Shown piece by piece: positions 26,228 through 35,094 of a stretch of 64,000 nt of DNA. The notes beneath the pieces were generated by a model. The model was not told the origin of the DNA. It did not search any database and saw only the letters and a program-made list of their open reading frames with translations. The first letter of the stretch is position 1, and the number at the start of each line of letters is the position of its first letter. Both the position numbers and the translations under genes were made by a program. Origin of the DNA: Insolitispirillum peregrinum (GTDB lineage: Bacteria; Pseudomonadota; Alphaproteobacteria; Rhodospirillales; Rhodospirillaceae); assembly GCF_900156605.1 (NCBI RefSeq), contig NZ_FTOA01000002.1, positions 620,001 to 684,000 of the forward strand, written 5' to 3'.

Positions 26228-28354
26228 TCAGCGCTGTCGGCGGGCCTTCTGGGCCTTCTTATAGCCGGTGGTGCCTGCGATCGAGGTCGGCGCCGGGCGG
26301 GCCATGGCCGAGGCGACCGAGGGCATTTCCAGCTCCAGAGCTTCGAGACGGCGCAGTTCATCGCGCAGGCGGGCGGCTTCCTCGAATTCCAGATCAGCGG
26401 CGGCGGTACGCATTTTCTTTTCCAGCTCGGCGATGGTGGTGCGCAGGTTGTGCCCGACCAGCGCCGTTTCGCCGACGGTGCCGGTGGAAACGGTCATGTA
26501 GTCCTGTTCGGCAATGTCACCGACGATATCGGTGATGCGCGAACGGACGGTTTCCGGGGTGATGCCGTGGGCGGCGTTATAGGCCTGCTGTTTTTCGCGG
26601 CGGCGGTTGGTTTCACCAATGGCGCGTTCCATCGAGCCGGTCATGCGGTCGGCATACAGGATCACCCGGCCATCGACGTTGCGGGCGGCGCGGCCAATGG
26701 TCTGGATCAGCGAGGTTTCCGAGCGCAGGAAGCCTTCCTTGTCGGCATCGAGAATCGCCACCAGTGCGCATTCGGGAATATCGAGTCCCTCGCGCAGCAG
26801 GTTGATGCCAATCAGCACATCAAAGGCCCCCAGCCGCAGGTCACGGATGATTTCGATCCGTTCGAGGGTATCGACGTCAGAGTGCATGTAACGCACCCGC
26901 ACGCCGTGTTCGACCATGTATTCGGTCAGGTCTTCGGCCATCCGCTTGGTCAGGGTGGTCACCAGCACCCGCTGCCCCTTGCGGGCGCAGTCCCTGGCCT
27001 CGGCCAGCAGGTCATCGACCTGATGTTCGACCGGGCGGATGATCACCACCGGGTCAATCAGGCCGGTCGGGCGAATGATCTGTTCGACGAACACCCCGCC
27101 GGTCTGTTCCAGTTCCCAGCGTCCCGGAGTCGCCGAAATCAGGATCGTTTGCGGGCGCATGGTATCCCACTCTTCGAATTTCAGCGGCCGGTTGTCAACG
27201 CAGGACGGCAGGCGGAAGCCGTAATCGGCCAGCACGCTTTTGCGGTTGAAGTCACCCCGGAACATGCCGCCGACCTGCGGCACGGTGACGTGGCTTTCAT
27301 CGACGAACAGCAGGGCGTCTTCGGGCAGGTATTCAAACAACGTCGGCGGCGGTTCACCGGGATTGCGGCCACTCAGGTAGCGCGAATAGTTTTCGATGCC
27401 TTTGCAATGGCCGGTGCTTTCCATCATTTCGAGGTCGAACAGGGTGCGTTCGCGCAGGCGCTGGGCTTCGAGCAGCTTGCCCTGCGACTCGAATTCGGCC
27501 AGCCGCACCGCCAACTCGGCCTTGATCCCCTTCACCGCCTGCGACAGGGCCGGGCGCGGGGTGACGTGGTGGCTGTTCGGATAGACGTCAATCTGCAACA
27601 GGGTGGCTGATTTCTCGCCGGTCAGCGGATCGAATTCATAGATGCCGTCCACCTCGTCGCCGAACAGGTCGATGCGCCACGCCCGGTCTTCGTAGTGGGC
27701 CGGGAACAGTTCGATGCAGTCGCCGCGCACCCGAAAGCTGCCACGCTGGAACGAGGCGTCGTTGCGCCGGTATTGCAGCTCGACCAGCGAGCGCATCAGG
27801 TCGTTGCGGTCGAGGATGTCACCGCTTTTGATCCGGCGGACCATCGCCGAATAGCTTTCCACGCTGCCAAGGCCGTAAATGCAGGACACCGAGGCGACAA
27901 TGATCACGTCGCGCCGTTCCAGAACCGCCCGAGTCGCCGCATGGCGCATGCGGTCGATCTGTTCGTTGATGGCGCTGTCTTTTTCGATGTAGGTGTCGGT
28001 TTTGGGGACGTAGGCTTCCGGTTGGTAATAGTCGTAGTAGGAAACGAAATATTCCACCGCGTTATCAGGAAAAAAGGCCTTCATCTCGCCATAAAGCTGG
28101 GCGGCCAGCGTTTTGTTCGGAGCCATCACCAGCGCCGGGCGGCCCATCTTTTCAATCACTTTGGCAGCGGTAAAGGTCTTGCCCGAGCCAGTCACCCCCA
28201 GCAGCACCTGATCCCGTTCCTTGCCCTCCAGCCCATCCAGCAGCGCGGCGATGGCGGCGGGCTGGTCGCCTGCGGGCTGGTAGTCGGACGCCAGCCGGAA
28301 ATCCGCCCGTGGCCCCGCTGGCGGACGGTTGTACATCGGAAGGTGAACGGTCAT
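26228..28354 (-). CDS. uvrB: Excinuclease ABC subunit UvrB
   Basis: UvrB verifies DNA damage in nucleotide excision repair after hand-over from UvrA. The 708-residue protein has Walker A GVTGSGKT at 53-60, the beta-hairpin [12 protein letters not shown] (about 105-116), helicase motifs including DESHVT and QTIGRAARN, and the C-terminal UVR domain ([19 protein letters not shown]) that binds UvrC. The last about 40 residues form a basic extension. A family A-type tandem repeat lies just upstream of the start. Confidence 0.96.
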   Translation of the reverse strand: MTVHLPMYNRPPAGPRADFRLASDYQPAGDQPAAIAALLDGLEGKERDQVLLGVTGSGKTFTAAKVIEKMGRPALVMAPNKTLAAQLYGEMKAFFPDNAVEYFVSYYDYYQPEAYVPKTDTYIEKDSAINEQIDRMRHAATRAVLERRDVIIVASVSCIYGLGSVESYSAMVRRIKSGDILDRNDLMRSLVELQYRRNDASFQRGSFRVRGDCIELFPAHYEDRAWRIDLFGDEVDGIYEFDPLTGEKSATLLQIDVYPNSHHVTPRPALSQAVKGIKAELAVRLAEFESQGKLLEAQRLRERTLFDLEMMESTGHCKGIENYSRYLSGRNPGEPPPTLFEYLPEDALLFVDESHVTVPQVGGMFRGDFNRKSVLADYGFRLPSCVDNRPLKFEEWDTMRPQTILISATPGRWELEQTGGVFVEQIIRPTGLIDPVVIIRPVEHQVDDLLAEARDCARKGQRVLVTTLTKRMAEDLTEYMVEHGVRVRYMHSDVDTLERIEIIRDLRLGAFDVLIGINLLREGLDIPECALVAILDADKEGFLRSETSLIQTIGRAARNVDGRVILYADRMTGSMERAIGETNRRREKQQAYNAAHGITPETVRSRITDIVGDIAEQDYMTVSTGTVGETALVGHNLRTTIAELEKKMRTAAADLEFEEAARLRDELRRLEALELEMPSVASAMARPAPTSIAGTTGYKKAQKARRQR

Positions 28355-28408
28355 CGGGGCCTCCGGAAGTGGTCTGGACCAAAGCAGGAACGGAGGAGGG
28401 AGTTTAAA

Positions 28409-28508
28409 GCATCGTGCGAAAAGTGGGCACCGGTTTTCGCATCAACGATGCGACATTCAAGAGTCAGCATCATGCGAAAAGTAGGCACCGGTTTTCGTAT
28501 CAACGATG
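28409..28508 (+). repeat. Tandem half-unit repeats of family A (second array)
   Basis: Two units of about 59 bases start with GCATCGTGCGAAAAGTGGGC and GCATCATGCGAAAAGTAGGC. Each continues with CACCGGTTTTCG and ends ATCAACGATG. They match the array at 18397-18560 with a different linker. The array lies between the unknown gene at 28511 and uvrB, on the upstream side of uvrB. Confidence 0.85.
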
Positions 28509-28510
28509 GT

Positions 28511-28990
28511 TTACGACAGCGAGGAGTCATCCTCGTTTTCCAGCGTCAGAGTCCAGCGTCCCATGACCTCGCCCTGCTGGGTCAGCAGGCCGCGCAGTTC
28601 ATAGGTATCGTCCTCGGCCCACAGGAAACATTCCTGCAGCGAAACCGAGCCGTCCGCCGAGACGCCGCTGGACAGGATGGCGTCGCCGACCACCGACATG
28701 CGCCCGACCAGCCCACCGACAGCGGTCATGTCCGCCGCCCACAGGGTATCAAGATCGCCCTCATCCCATGGCTCGAATTCGGTGACGATGTTGACGCTGA
28801 GATTTTGCTGCCCGACCAGCATCAGGTGCAGGTCGAGTTCCATCGCCCAGCCTTGCTCATCTTCGCCAAGGATCAGGGTGCCACCGCAGGGAATCGGGAT
28901 GCCACCTTGTTCGACGTACCAGCCATCGGCAGTCCATCGCCCCGAAGGCGCCAGAAACAGCGGATGATTCGACAGGTGCGGGCGATCCAT
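28511..28990 (-). CDS. Conserved-looking protein of unknown function
   Basis: 159 residues from an ATG preceded by AGGAAGAGGA. The protein is acidic with alternating strands (GGTLILGEDEQGWAMELDL, SVSLQECFLWAEDDTYELRG, MGRWTLTLENED), without signal peptide or membrane helix, suggesting a small cytoplasmic beta domain. I do not recognise a family. It lies 114 bases after rpmB and its stop abuts the repeat array. A longer in-frame start would run through the rpmB terminator, so I prefer the shorter form. Confidence 0.65.
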   Translation of the reverse strand: MDRPHLSNHPLFLAPSGRWTADGWYVEQGGIPIPCGGTLILGEDEQGWAMELDLHLMLVGQQNLSVNIVTEFEPWDEGDLDTLWAADMTAVGGLVGRMSVVGDAILSSGVSADGSVSLQECFLWAEDDTYELRGLLTQQGEVMGRWTLTLENEDDSSLS

Positions 28991-29039
28991 TCCCGGGTCC
29001 TCTTCCTGATCATCGGGCCAGAGCCGTTCCAGACACGCC

Positions 29040-29073
29040 AAAGGCCCGCGCACTGATACAGCGCGCGGGCCCT
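29040..29073 (-). terminator. Terminator of rpmB
   Basis: GGCCCGCGC at 29043-29051 pairs with GCGCGGGCC at 29063-29071. On the minus strand the hairpin is followed by a short TTT. It sits 32 bases after the rpmB stop, inside the region before the unknown gene. Confidence 0.65.
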
Positions 29074-29104
29074 GGAAACATACACCGAAGAAGGGTGTCG
29101 AACC

Positions 29105-29389
29105 TTAGGCGGCCTGAAGGGCCAGAAGGCGCTTCTTCAGACGACGGGCTTCAGTGGTCAGCTTCGGCGACGGGGTGCTCAGGACGTAGGCGTCCAGGCC
29201 ACCACGGTGCTCGATGGTGCGCAGACCATGGGCAGACACGCGCAGGGTCAGGGTTTCGCCCAGGGCTTCGGACAGCAGGGCGGCTTCCTGCAGGTTCGGC
29301 AGCCAGCGGCGGCGGGTCTTGTTGTTCGCGTGGCTGACGTTGTTGCCAGTCTGCACGCCTTTGCCGGTGACGACACAACGACGGGCCAT
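29105..29389 (-). CDS. rpmB: 50S ribosomal protein L28
   Basis: 94 residues with the classical L28 start [20 protein letters not shown] and [12 protein letters not shown], a component of the large ribosomal subunit near the E site. Length is typical for alphaproteobacteria, with the lysine/arginine-rich C-terminal helix ([16 protein letters not shown]). A ribosome site AAGAGGAA precedes the ATG. Monocistronic, ended by a GC-rich hairpin. Confidence 0.97.
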   Translation of the reverse strand: MARRCVVTGKGVQTGNNVSHANNKTRRRWLPNLQEAALLSEALGETLTLRVSAHGLRTIEHRGGLDAYVLSTPSPKLTTEARRLKKRLLALQAA

Positions 29390-29535
29390 AGCTTTCTTCC
29401 TCTTGTTACATCTTCGGTGGAAACTTTAGAAGGTCGGCTTTCTATCCGCCACAACCGTTTCCGTCAAGTAAAAACGGCAAAAAGCGAGATATCAAGCCGC
29501 GTCAGGACTCTGGGAGCGCCTGACTTGTCCGGGGA

Positions 29536-30339
29536 TCAGCCGAACAGCTTGTCGATATCGTCCTGTCCCATCGCCGGGCCTTCGGAGGCTGGCGGCGCAG
29601 ACGGTTTGGCTGCGACGGGTTTGGGAGTCGGGGCCGGTTTGGGGGCCGGGGCAGGTGCTGCGGCTGGTTTGGCAGCACCAGGAGCCGGGGCGGCAGGCTT
29701 TACTGCCGGAGGCTGGGCACTGACCGGGGCCGGTTTGGGGGGCGGGGCCGGGGTGGGAGCAACCACGGGTTTCGCCACTGCTGCCGGAGTCGCACCAAAC
29801 AGCATTGCGTCGATGTCGGCCTGACTGACGCCCTGCCCGGAAAGCTGGGGGCCATTGAGGTAGCGCTTGTATTCGTCCCGTTCTTCGGTTTTCTGCGGCC
29901 CGACCTTGGTCAGTTCGTTGGCACCCCACATGCTGACCAGGGCGTTGACGCGCGTTTCGACGAATTGCAGGGAATTGACCACCTTGGTAATGCGCTGGCC
30001 GGTGATGTCCTGAAAGGCGCAGGCCTCGAAAATGGCGGCTGTCTTCTCGGGGATCTGATCCAGCAGGGCGACGGCAGCCGGGTCTGTTTGCAGGGCGCGC
30101 AGGTCGTTGAGCAGATCTTCCATCTGTTCAACGTTCTCCATGATGGAGTTGGTCGCCTGCTCGGTCGCTTCAACGATGGCATCGAGCTCGTCGCTCATCT
30201 GCATGAAGTGGTCTTCGCCGCTCGCCGCGCCAGGACGGCGGATGGCAGCGATTTCCCGGCGAATGCGCTGGATATGGTTGAACAGGCCAACCAGTTCCTT
30301 TTTCAGAACATCCGCATCATGGCGTCCCTGAGTATTCAT
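29536..30339 (-). CDS. cheZ: Chemotaxis phosphatase CheZ with two CheY-binding-like motifs
   Basis: CheZ dephosphorylates CheY-P in chemotaxis. The 267-residue protein has a long helical hairpin (about 5-160) with the catalytic segment FQDITGQRI, in which Asp111 and Gln115 correspond to the D-x3-Q pair of E. coli CheZ. A Pro/Ala-rich linker (about 185-255) follows. Two similar peptides flank the linker, SQADIDAML at 172-180 and GQDDIDKLFG at the very end. They resemble the EIDALL peptide with which FliM binds CheY-P. The start is at 30339, and longer frames extend into low-quality sequence. Confidence 0.88.
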   Translation of the reverse strand: MNTQGRHDADVLKKELVGLFNHIQRIRREIAAIRRPGAASGEDHFMQMSDELDAIVEATEQATNSIMENVEQMEDLLNDLRALQTDPAAVALLDQIPEKTAAIFEACAFQDITGQRITKVVNSLQFVETRVNALVSMWGANELTKVGPQKTEERDEYKRYLNGPQLSGQGVSQADIDAMLFGATPAAVAKPVVAPTPAPPPKPAPVSAQPPAVKPAAPAPGAAKPAAAPAPAPKPAPTPKPVAAKPSAPPASEGPAMGQDDIDKLFG

Positions 30340-30473
30340 CGTTCCGCGCGCAACCTTAATGCCTCGTTGGTGTCTAACATAACGCCCCCGGCGAGGGACG
30401 CAATCTTTCCGGAGGCGGGAAATGGATATTTTTTCATAGGCGAAAGCCTCCGGCGCTTCCGTCTTTTTTGTCG

Positions 30474-30950
30474 TCAGGTCTTCTTCTGGTCCTTGTGGTC
30501 CAGGCGGAACGCCTGGGTTGCCATCAACATCAGGCGTGCCCTCTGCTCGGGGCTGAGGTCGGCCAGAATACCCTGCTTGGCGCGATGGATGACCAGAGCT
30601 TTCTGGATCAGGTCGCGCCGTTCGGGGGTCATGGGCCGCAAGGCTGGCGACCCGGCCTTGCGCGGGAGGGGCTTGCCTCTGGCGCTGGCCGTGCCGCTGT
30701 CGGTGCCATCGGTCGAGGCGGGCATTTCCGGCATGACCGGCTCGGGGATGTTCCCCATGCCGCTGGCAGCCTCGGTGGTGCTGACAGGCGCGGTCAGGAC
30801 GGTTTTTCCCTGTTTCTGCACCACACGTCCGGCTTTGCTGTACGCCTGATGGGCGGTGGAGGCCGGAGTCGCGCCAGCCTTGTCGCCATCGCTTTCCCGC
30901 GACGCCGGATTGCCGAACAGGCCGAGGATTGCCTTGCTGAACAACGCCAC
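30474..30950 (-). CDS. Unknown protein upstream of cheZ
   Basis: 158 residues from a GTG (VALFSKAILGLFGNP). An N-terminal hydrophobic/amphipathic helix is followed by a disordered Ser/Thr/Pro-rich stretch and a helical C-terminus (TPERRDLIQKALVIHRAKQG, LSPEQRARLMLMATQAF). I do not recognise the family. Position 134 bases before cheZ on the same strand suggests a motility or chemotaxis connection, which is only an inference. A longer in-frame reading to 31121 adds an Arg-rich, non-conserved-looking segment. Confidence 0.55.
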   Translation of the reverse strand: MALFSKAILGLFGNPASRESDGDKAGATPASTAHQAYSKAGRVVQKQGKTVLTAPVSTTEAASGMGNIPEPVMPEMPASTDGTDSGTASARGKPLPRKAGSPALRPMTPERRDLIQKALVIHRAKQGILADLSPEQRARLMLMATQAFRLDHKDQKKT

Positions 30951-31272
30951 GCCTACACACTCCCTGTTACCACGCCGAGCCTGTTTACCACGTCTGAAGC
31001 GGTGAGCCATGCTCACACCTTCAGGTTTTTTGCCGCGCGGACGTTGCGAAACCCGGTTCCGTTGCGCTTTTCCCCGGCGGGCTACCCCGGTCCTGCACCA
31101 GATGCTGATGGCGGGGAACACTCACGGGTACCGATCCATCGGGCGGTATGCAGCCATTGGCGGTATTTTGCCAATGGTATCACAGTGCTGCCATGCCCCC
31201 CAGCCCCTTTGCTGCAGAGCATCCATTTTCAGAAGGAGTAGAAGAAATGGTAGCGGTTTTTCACCCGTCAAT
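30951..31272. other. Intergenic region without a gene
   Basis: 322 bases between the unknown gene at 30474 and the small membrane protein ending at 31273. I find no credible frame with a ribosome site and no terminator-quality hairpin. It probably holds the promoter of the cheZ-side unit. Confidence 0.4.
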
Positions 31273-31641
31273 TCAAGTCCGGCGGCGACGGCGCCGCCGT
31301 GATCCGGCCGTCTGGCCGAATCCGTTCCGGACAATCTGGCGGGGAGGAGTGGGGGGGGCGGGGAGAATGATGTTCCATTTCCGGGCGGCTTTATCCCAGC
31401 CGGGGCCGGTGGGGTAATAGCCTTGTCCCAGATAGTGGACGGCGGTGATGCGATTGATCAGCACCATCAGCACAACATTACTCAGTCCTGATGTGAACAT
31501 GGACAGGACAATCCATAACAGGCCATGCACAGGCATGCCGCGGACGAGGAAAACCAGCCCGCCGAAAAACAGGGCGAAGATGGATATGCCTGTTGATACT
31601 TCTCGCGTCAGTCCCAGATCATTTCGCATGTATAGACGCAA
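31273..31641 (-). CDS. Small two-helix membrane protein, paralogue A (DUF2628-like)
   Basis: 122 residues from a TTG with GGAGAG eight bases upstream. Two membrane helices pass through ISIFALFFGGLVFLVRGMP and LLWIVLSMFTSGLSNVVLMVL, with the pattern GQGYYPTGPGWDKAARKWNI after them and a very Arg-rich C-terminus (RRRRRRR). It aligns end to end with the divergent gene at 31861-32160, including the four-codon lead before the M-x-N-D motif, which supports the TTG. The general pattern resembles the DUF2628 family. Function unknown. Confidence 0.7.
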   Translation of the reverse strand: MRLYMRNDLGLTREVSTGISIFALFFGGLVFLVRGMPVHGLLWIVLSMFTSGLSNVVLMVLINRITAVHYLGQGYYPTGPGWDKAARKWNIILPAPPTPPRQIVRNGFGQTAGSRRRRRRRT

Positions 31642-31748
31642 AAAAGTCTCTCCTTTCCGCTACATTGTATTCTGAGGCATGGGGAATGATTTTATCTATA
31701 ATATGGCAAAGCGTTATCTATAGGAGTCTGAAAATCAATCAAAAAAAT

Positions 31749-31835
31749 ATGCTGCTCATATATTTGCTTTTTGTTTGTACGCTTGGCATGGTAATCCGGT
31801 GGTGCGTCAACGAAGGATCGAAAGACGCGCTTTGA
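31749..31835 (+). CDS. Possible 28-residue membrane peptide in AT-rich spacer
   Basis: The frame encodes a hydrophobic helix (LLIYLLFVCTLGMVI) with a charged tail (RWCVNEGSKDAL) and lies in the AT-rich spacer between the divergent paralogues, after TATAAT at about 31697. No well-placed ribosome site precedes this ATG. TAGGAG near 31718 would suit a start codon slightly upstream (CTG or ATC-like), so it may be a leader or a chance frame. Confidence 0.25.
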   Translation: MLLIYLLFVCTLGMVIRWCVNEGSKDAL

Positions 31836-31860
31836 ATTTCCATCATTTATGGGGGATATG

Positions 31861-32160
31861 ATGAACGTTAGCATGCAGAACGATGCTGGGGTGGTTCGTC
31901 AGGTTAAGGTCGGGTTTTCCTGGACCAGCTTCTTTTTCGGTGGCTTGCCGTTTTTCTTTCGCGGGATGCCGGTGCAGGGGTTGATCTGGGTGATCATCTC
32001 GATGATTACCATGGGGTTGAGCAACCTGTACCTGATGTTTGTGATCAACAAGCAGACGGCCCATTACTACCTTGAACGCGGTTACCGTCCGGTAGGGCCG
32101 GGTTGGGAGCAGGCGTCTGCGGCATGGAACATTTCGGCGCAGCCCGTCGCCGCGAAATAA
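31861..32160 (+). CDS. Small two-helix membrane protein, paralogue B (DUF2628-like)
   Basis: 99 residues from the ATG at 31861, preceded by GGGGG. It has the same layout as its divergent paralogue: two helices (FSWTSFFFGGLPFFFRGMP; LIWVIISMITMGLSNLYLM), then ERGYRPVGPGWEQASAAWNI. Paralogue A adds a basic tail that is missing here. The pair are about 45 percent identical by eye over the shared part. A strong terminator follows. Function unknown. Confidence 0.72.
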   Translation: MNVSMQNDAGVVRQVKVGFSWTSFFFGGLPFFFRGMPVQGLIWVIISMITMGLSNLYLMFVINKQTAHYYLERGYRPVGPGWEQASAAWNISAQPVAAK

Positions 32161-32175
32161 GATATCCCGTCACGG

Positions 32176-32212
32176 AACAGGCACCGGTTTTTAAAAGCCG
32201 GTGCCTGTTTTT
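32176..32212 (+). terminator. Rho-independent terminator
   Basis: AACAGGCACCGG at 32176-32187 pairs with CCGGTGCCTGTT at 32198-32209, followed by TTTTTG. It ends the paralogue B transcript. Confidence 0.9.
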
Positions 32213-32275
32213 GCGTTTGATGACTGTGATCATCCCCTGCTGTTTCCAAACTGTCCTGCACCTGTGGCGTCAGGT

Positions 32276-33613
32276 TTAACGCAGAGCCAGTAACGCCCGG
32301 CGGATGCCCTGCCAGCCACGCTCCAGCTGTTCATCGCTGATGCAGTAGGGCGGTAACATGTACACAACATTCCCCAGCGGGCGCAGCAGCAGGCCATCCT
32401 GCCGGAAGCTGGCAGTCAGTTGCGCCCCCAGCGGCGAGGCATAGCCACCCTTGCCATTCGGGCCATCGGGCATGCGGATGGTCAGGGCGGCGATGGTGCC
32501 CTGCACACGCGGCCGGCACACCATTGGCAAGTCTGCCAGTTCGGCCAGCGCGGCGCGGTGGTGGCGTTCGATTCGCTGACGCTGGGCGGCGCAGTCAGCC
32601 GACAGGGTCAGGTCGAGCGACGCCAAAGCCGCCGCACAGCCCAGTGGATTGGCGGTGTACGAATGGCCGTGCAGGAACGCCTTCTCCACCGACGGATCAA
32701 GAAAAGCCTCATAGACCGCAGGCGTGGTGATGGTCAGCGCCATCGGCAGGAACCCGCCGGTCAGCCCCTTTGACAGACACAGGAAGTCCGGGCTGAAGCC
32801 GACCTCCTGACAGGCAAAGACCGCGCCGGTACGACCGAAGCCGGTCATCACTTCATCGAAAATCACCAGCACACCCGCCGCCCGCAGGCGTTCGGCGGCC
32901 TGCGTCAGGAACCCGGCCCGGTGCATGCGCATGCCGCTGGCCCCTTGCACCAGCGGCTCAATGATCGCGGCAACGATCTGGTCACCATAGGCGGCAAGGT
33001 GTTGGTCCAGAGCCGCCAGTGCGGCGGCCTCTTTGGCCTCGACAGCATCGTCACCGATCCAGGTGGTTGGCAGGTCGAGCACATCGACCGGGAACAGCAT
33101 TTCCGTCCAGGCATTGAAGAATCCGGACGAGACCCCGGCAGACATCGCCCCGACGGTATCGCCGTGATAGCCGCCGTCAAAGGCCAGAAAGCGCCGGCGC
33201 TGGTTTTGCCCCTGATTGCGGTGCAATTGCAGGGCTGCTTTCATCGCCACTTCGATGGCGGTCGAGCCGTTATCGGAAAAGAACACCCGCTCCAGTCCGG
33301 CGGGCAAGGCGGCGGCAAGACGGGCTGACAGCTCGGCGGCAGGGCGGTGGGTGATCTGGGCAAAGATCACATGCTCCAGCGTACGGGCCTGCGCGGCAAT
33401 GGCATCGGCTATCCCGGCGTGGCCGTGGCCGTGCAGGTTGACCCACCACGACGACACCAGATCCAGCCATTCCCGGCCATCGGGCTCGAACAGCGAGACT
33501 CCTGCACCACGCTCGATCACCACCGGATCGGGAGCGGTCTGCGCTTGCGTGAAGGGGTGCCAGACGTGGGCACGGTCAAGGGCGATGATCTCGGCGGGGG
33601 ACAGACGGGACAT
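32276..33613 (-). CDS. bioA: Adenosylmethionine-8-amino-7-oxononanoate aminotransferase
   Basis: BioA converts KAPA to DAPA in biotin synthesis, using SAM as amino donor. The 445-residue PLP enzyme has the class III aminotransferase features WHPFTQ near the start, SSWWVNLHGHGH, the PLP aspartate region VIFDEVMTGFGRTG, and the Schiff-base lysine in CLSKGLTGG. It is the last gene of the bio unit and begins one base after the bioD stop. Confidence 0.95.
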   Translation of the reverse strand: MSRLSPAEIIALDRAHVWHPFTQAQTAPDPVVIERGAGVSLFEPDGREWLDLVSSWWVNLHGHGHAGIADAIAAQARTLEHVIFAQITHRPAAELSARLAAALPAGLERVFFSDNGSTAIEVAMKAALQLHRNQGQNQRRRFLAFDGGYHGDTVGAMSAGVSSGFFNAWTEMLFPVDVLDLPTTWIGDDAVEAKEAAALAALDQHLAAYGDQIVAAIIEPLVQGASGMRMHRAGFLTQAAERLRAAGVLVIFDEVMTGFGRTGAVFACQEVGFSPDFLCLSKGLTGGFLPMALTITTPAVYEAFLDPSVEKAFLHGHSYTANPLGCAAALASLDLTLSADCAAQRQRIERHHRAALAELADLPMVCRPRVQGTIAALTIRMPDGPNGKGGYASPLGAQLTASFRQDGLLLRPLGNVVYMLPPYCISDEQLERGWQGIRRALLALR

Positions 33614-33614
33614 G

Positions 33615-34298
33615 TCAGAACTCTGCAAAACCACGGGTGGGCGGATCAATCAGCGGCGACAGGTCAAGGGCCTGAGCCGCCAGCGCCAGCGCCGCAGGGG
33701 TGAGGGGATCAAGGCGGGGCAAGGTTCCAAGCACCCGAACGGCACCCAGCCGCGCGACCGACTCGGCATTGTCCGGGTGGGGCGGACCACTGAAAATCAC
33801 CCCGGCCACCGGCAGGTTGCGATGGCGCAGCCCTTCCAGCGTCAGCAGGGTATGGTTGATGGTGCCCAGACCGCTGGGGGCCACCACCACCACTGGCAAC
33901 AGCAGGCGGGCCATCAGGTGAACCATCGTGTGGCGACGGCTGAGCGGCACCAGAATGCCTCCAGCCCCTTCGACCACCAGCGGGCGGTCCCGGCGGGGCA
34001 AGGTCAGGCTGCTGAGGTCAATGGTCACCTGTTCGCGGGCGGCGGCCTGATCGGGGGACAGGGGGGCCTTGAAGGCATAGACGGTTGGCACCAGCCGGTC
34101 TTCGCCCAGCGCGGCCAGCCGGGCAACCGTTCCGGCGTCTCCGGCAGGCAGCTCATCGGTACCGCTTTGAACCGGTTTCCAGTAGTCGGCCCCCAACGCG
34201 GCCACCAAAGCCGCCGCCACCACGGTCTTGCCGACATCGGTACCGGTGCCGGTGACAAAACACGAGCCGGGCACGGGCGAAAACGGGCTATCTTGCAT
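33615..34298 (-). CDS. bioD: Dethiobiotin synthase
   Basis: BioD closes the ureido ring of dethiobiotin from DAPA, ATP and CO2. The 227-residue P-loop enzyme has TGTGTDVGKT at about 16-25, the substrate segment YWKPVQSG, and EGAGGILVPL. It overlaps bioC by 11 bases and is followed by bioA. Typical size. Confidence 0.95.
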   Translation of the reverse strand: MQDSPFSPVPGSCFVTGTGTDVGKTVVAAALVAALGADYWKPVQSGTDELPAGDAGTVARLAALGEDRLVPTVYAFKAPLSPDQAAAREQVTIDLSSLTLPRRDRPLVVEGAGGILVPLSRRHTMVHLMARLLLPVVVVAPSGLGTINHTLLTLEGLRHRNLPVAGVIFSGPPHPDNAESVARLGAVRVLGTLPRLDPLTPAALALAAQALDLSPLIDPPTRGFAEF

Positions 34299-35094
34299 CG
34301 CAAGGCCTCTCTGCTAACACGGTCAGAACATGATAGGTGCCGCCGCTGCGGGCACCCAGCCGCCGGATCGCCCGCCGCAAGGCTGCCGGGGGTGCGGGCT
34401 GGTGGTCAGGGGGCGGACTGTCGGCACCGATGGCGCGCAAAGCCCGCAGGAACGCCATGCCGGTGGCCTCGCTGTCCAGCGGCTGATGATGCTCATGGAT
34501 GCTCGCTGAAGGAAACCACTGTCGCAGGCGGTCGGCATCCGGGTAGCGGCTGGCAAAGGTGCTCAGCCCGTCTTCAGCACAGACCTGTTGCCACAGGGCA
34601 AAGCTGTCGCAGCCCAGCGTGGTCACCGCCAGCAGCCCGCCGGGGGCCAGACTGTCGATCAAACGCTGAAGCCCGGCGCGCACATCGCGGAACCACTGAA
34701 CGGCCAGACTGGAGCAAACCAGATCCCAGCGACCGGACAGGGTGGGAGCCTCGCCATCCATGACAGCCGTGTGCAGCCGCTCCGGGGCAATGCCGAGAGC
34801 TTCGATGCGCTGACGGGTCGCGGCCAGCATCGGGGCGGCCAGATCGGTGGCATGCCAGTCGGTGACAGACGGCAAGGCGGGCAACAGGGCTGCCGTCAAA
34901 AAACCGGTCCCACAGCCGATTTCCAGCACCCGGCGGGGGGCCCTCTCCTGCAGCCGGGACAGGCACTGTTCGGCCAGTCTCGTCGCAATCGCCTGTTGAC
35001 TGCCTGCCGCATCATCATAGCCCGCACTCGCCGCCCCGAATCGTCGGGCAACCTGATCCTTCCAGGCATCGGCGGCAGGCCGGGGGGAGGTCAT
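34288..35094 (-). CDS. bioC: Malonyl-ACP O-methyltransferase BioC
   Basis: BioC methylates malonyl-ACP to start pimelate synthesis on the fatty-acid machinery. The 268-residue product has SAM motif I VLEIGCGTGFL (about 56-66) and the family signature beginning VARRFGAASAGYDDAA. Motifs LVCSSLAVQWFRD and LAPGGLLAVTTLG complete the class I fold. It overlaps the hydrolase gene by four bases and bioD by eleven, so the genes are coupled. Confidence 0.92.
   Translation of the reverse strand: MTSPRPAADAWKDQVARRFGAASAGYDDAAGSQQAIATRLAEQCLSRLQERAPRRVLEIGCGTGFLTAALLPALPSVTDWHATDLAAPMLAATRQRIEALGIAPERLHTAVMDGEAPTLSGRWDLVCSSLAVQWFRDVRAGLQRLIDSLAPGGLLAVTTLGCDSFALWQQVCAEDGLSTFASRYPDADRLRQWFPSASIHEHHQPLDSEATGMAFLRALRAIGADSPPPDHQPAPPAALRRAIRRLGARSGGTYHVLTVLAERPCDAR

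Noticed and set aside
31593-31835. 80-residue frame from 31593
   Set aside because: It overlaps the divergent gene's start. Only its last 28 residues are considered as a possible peptide.
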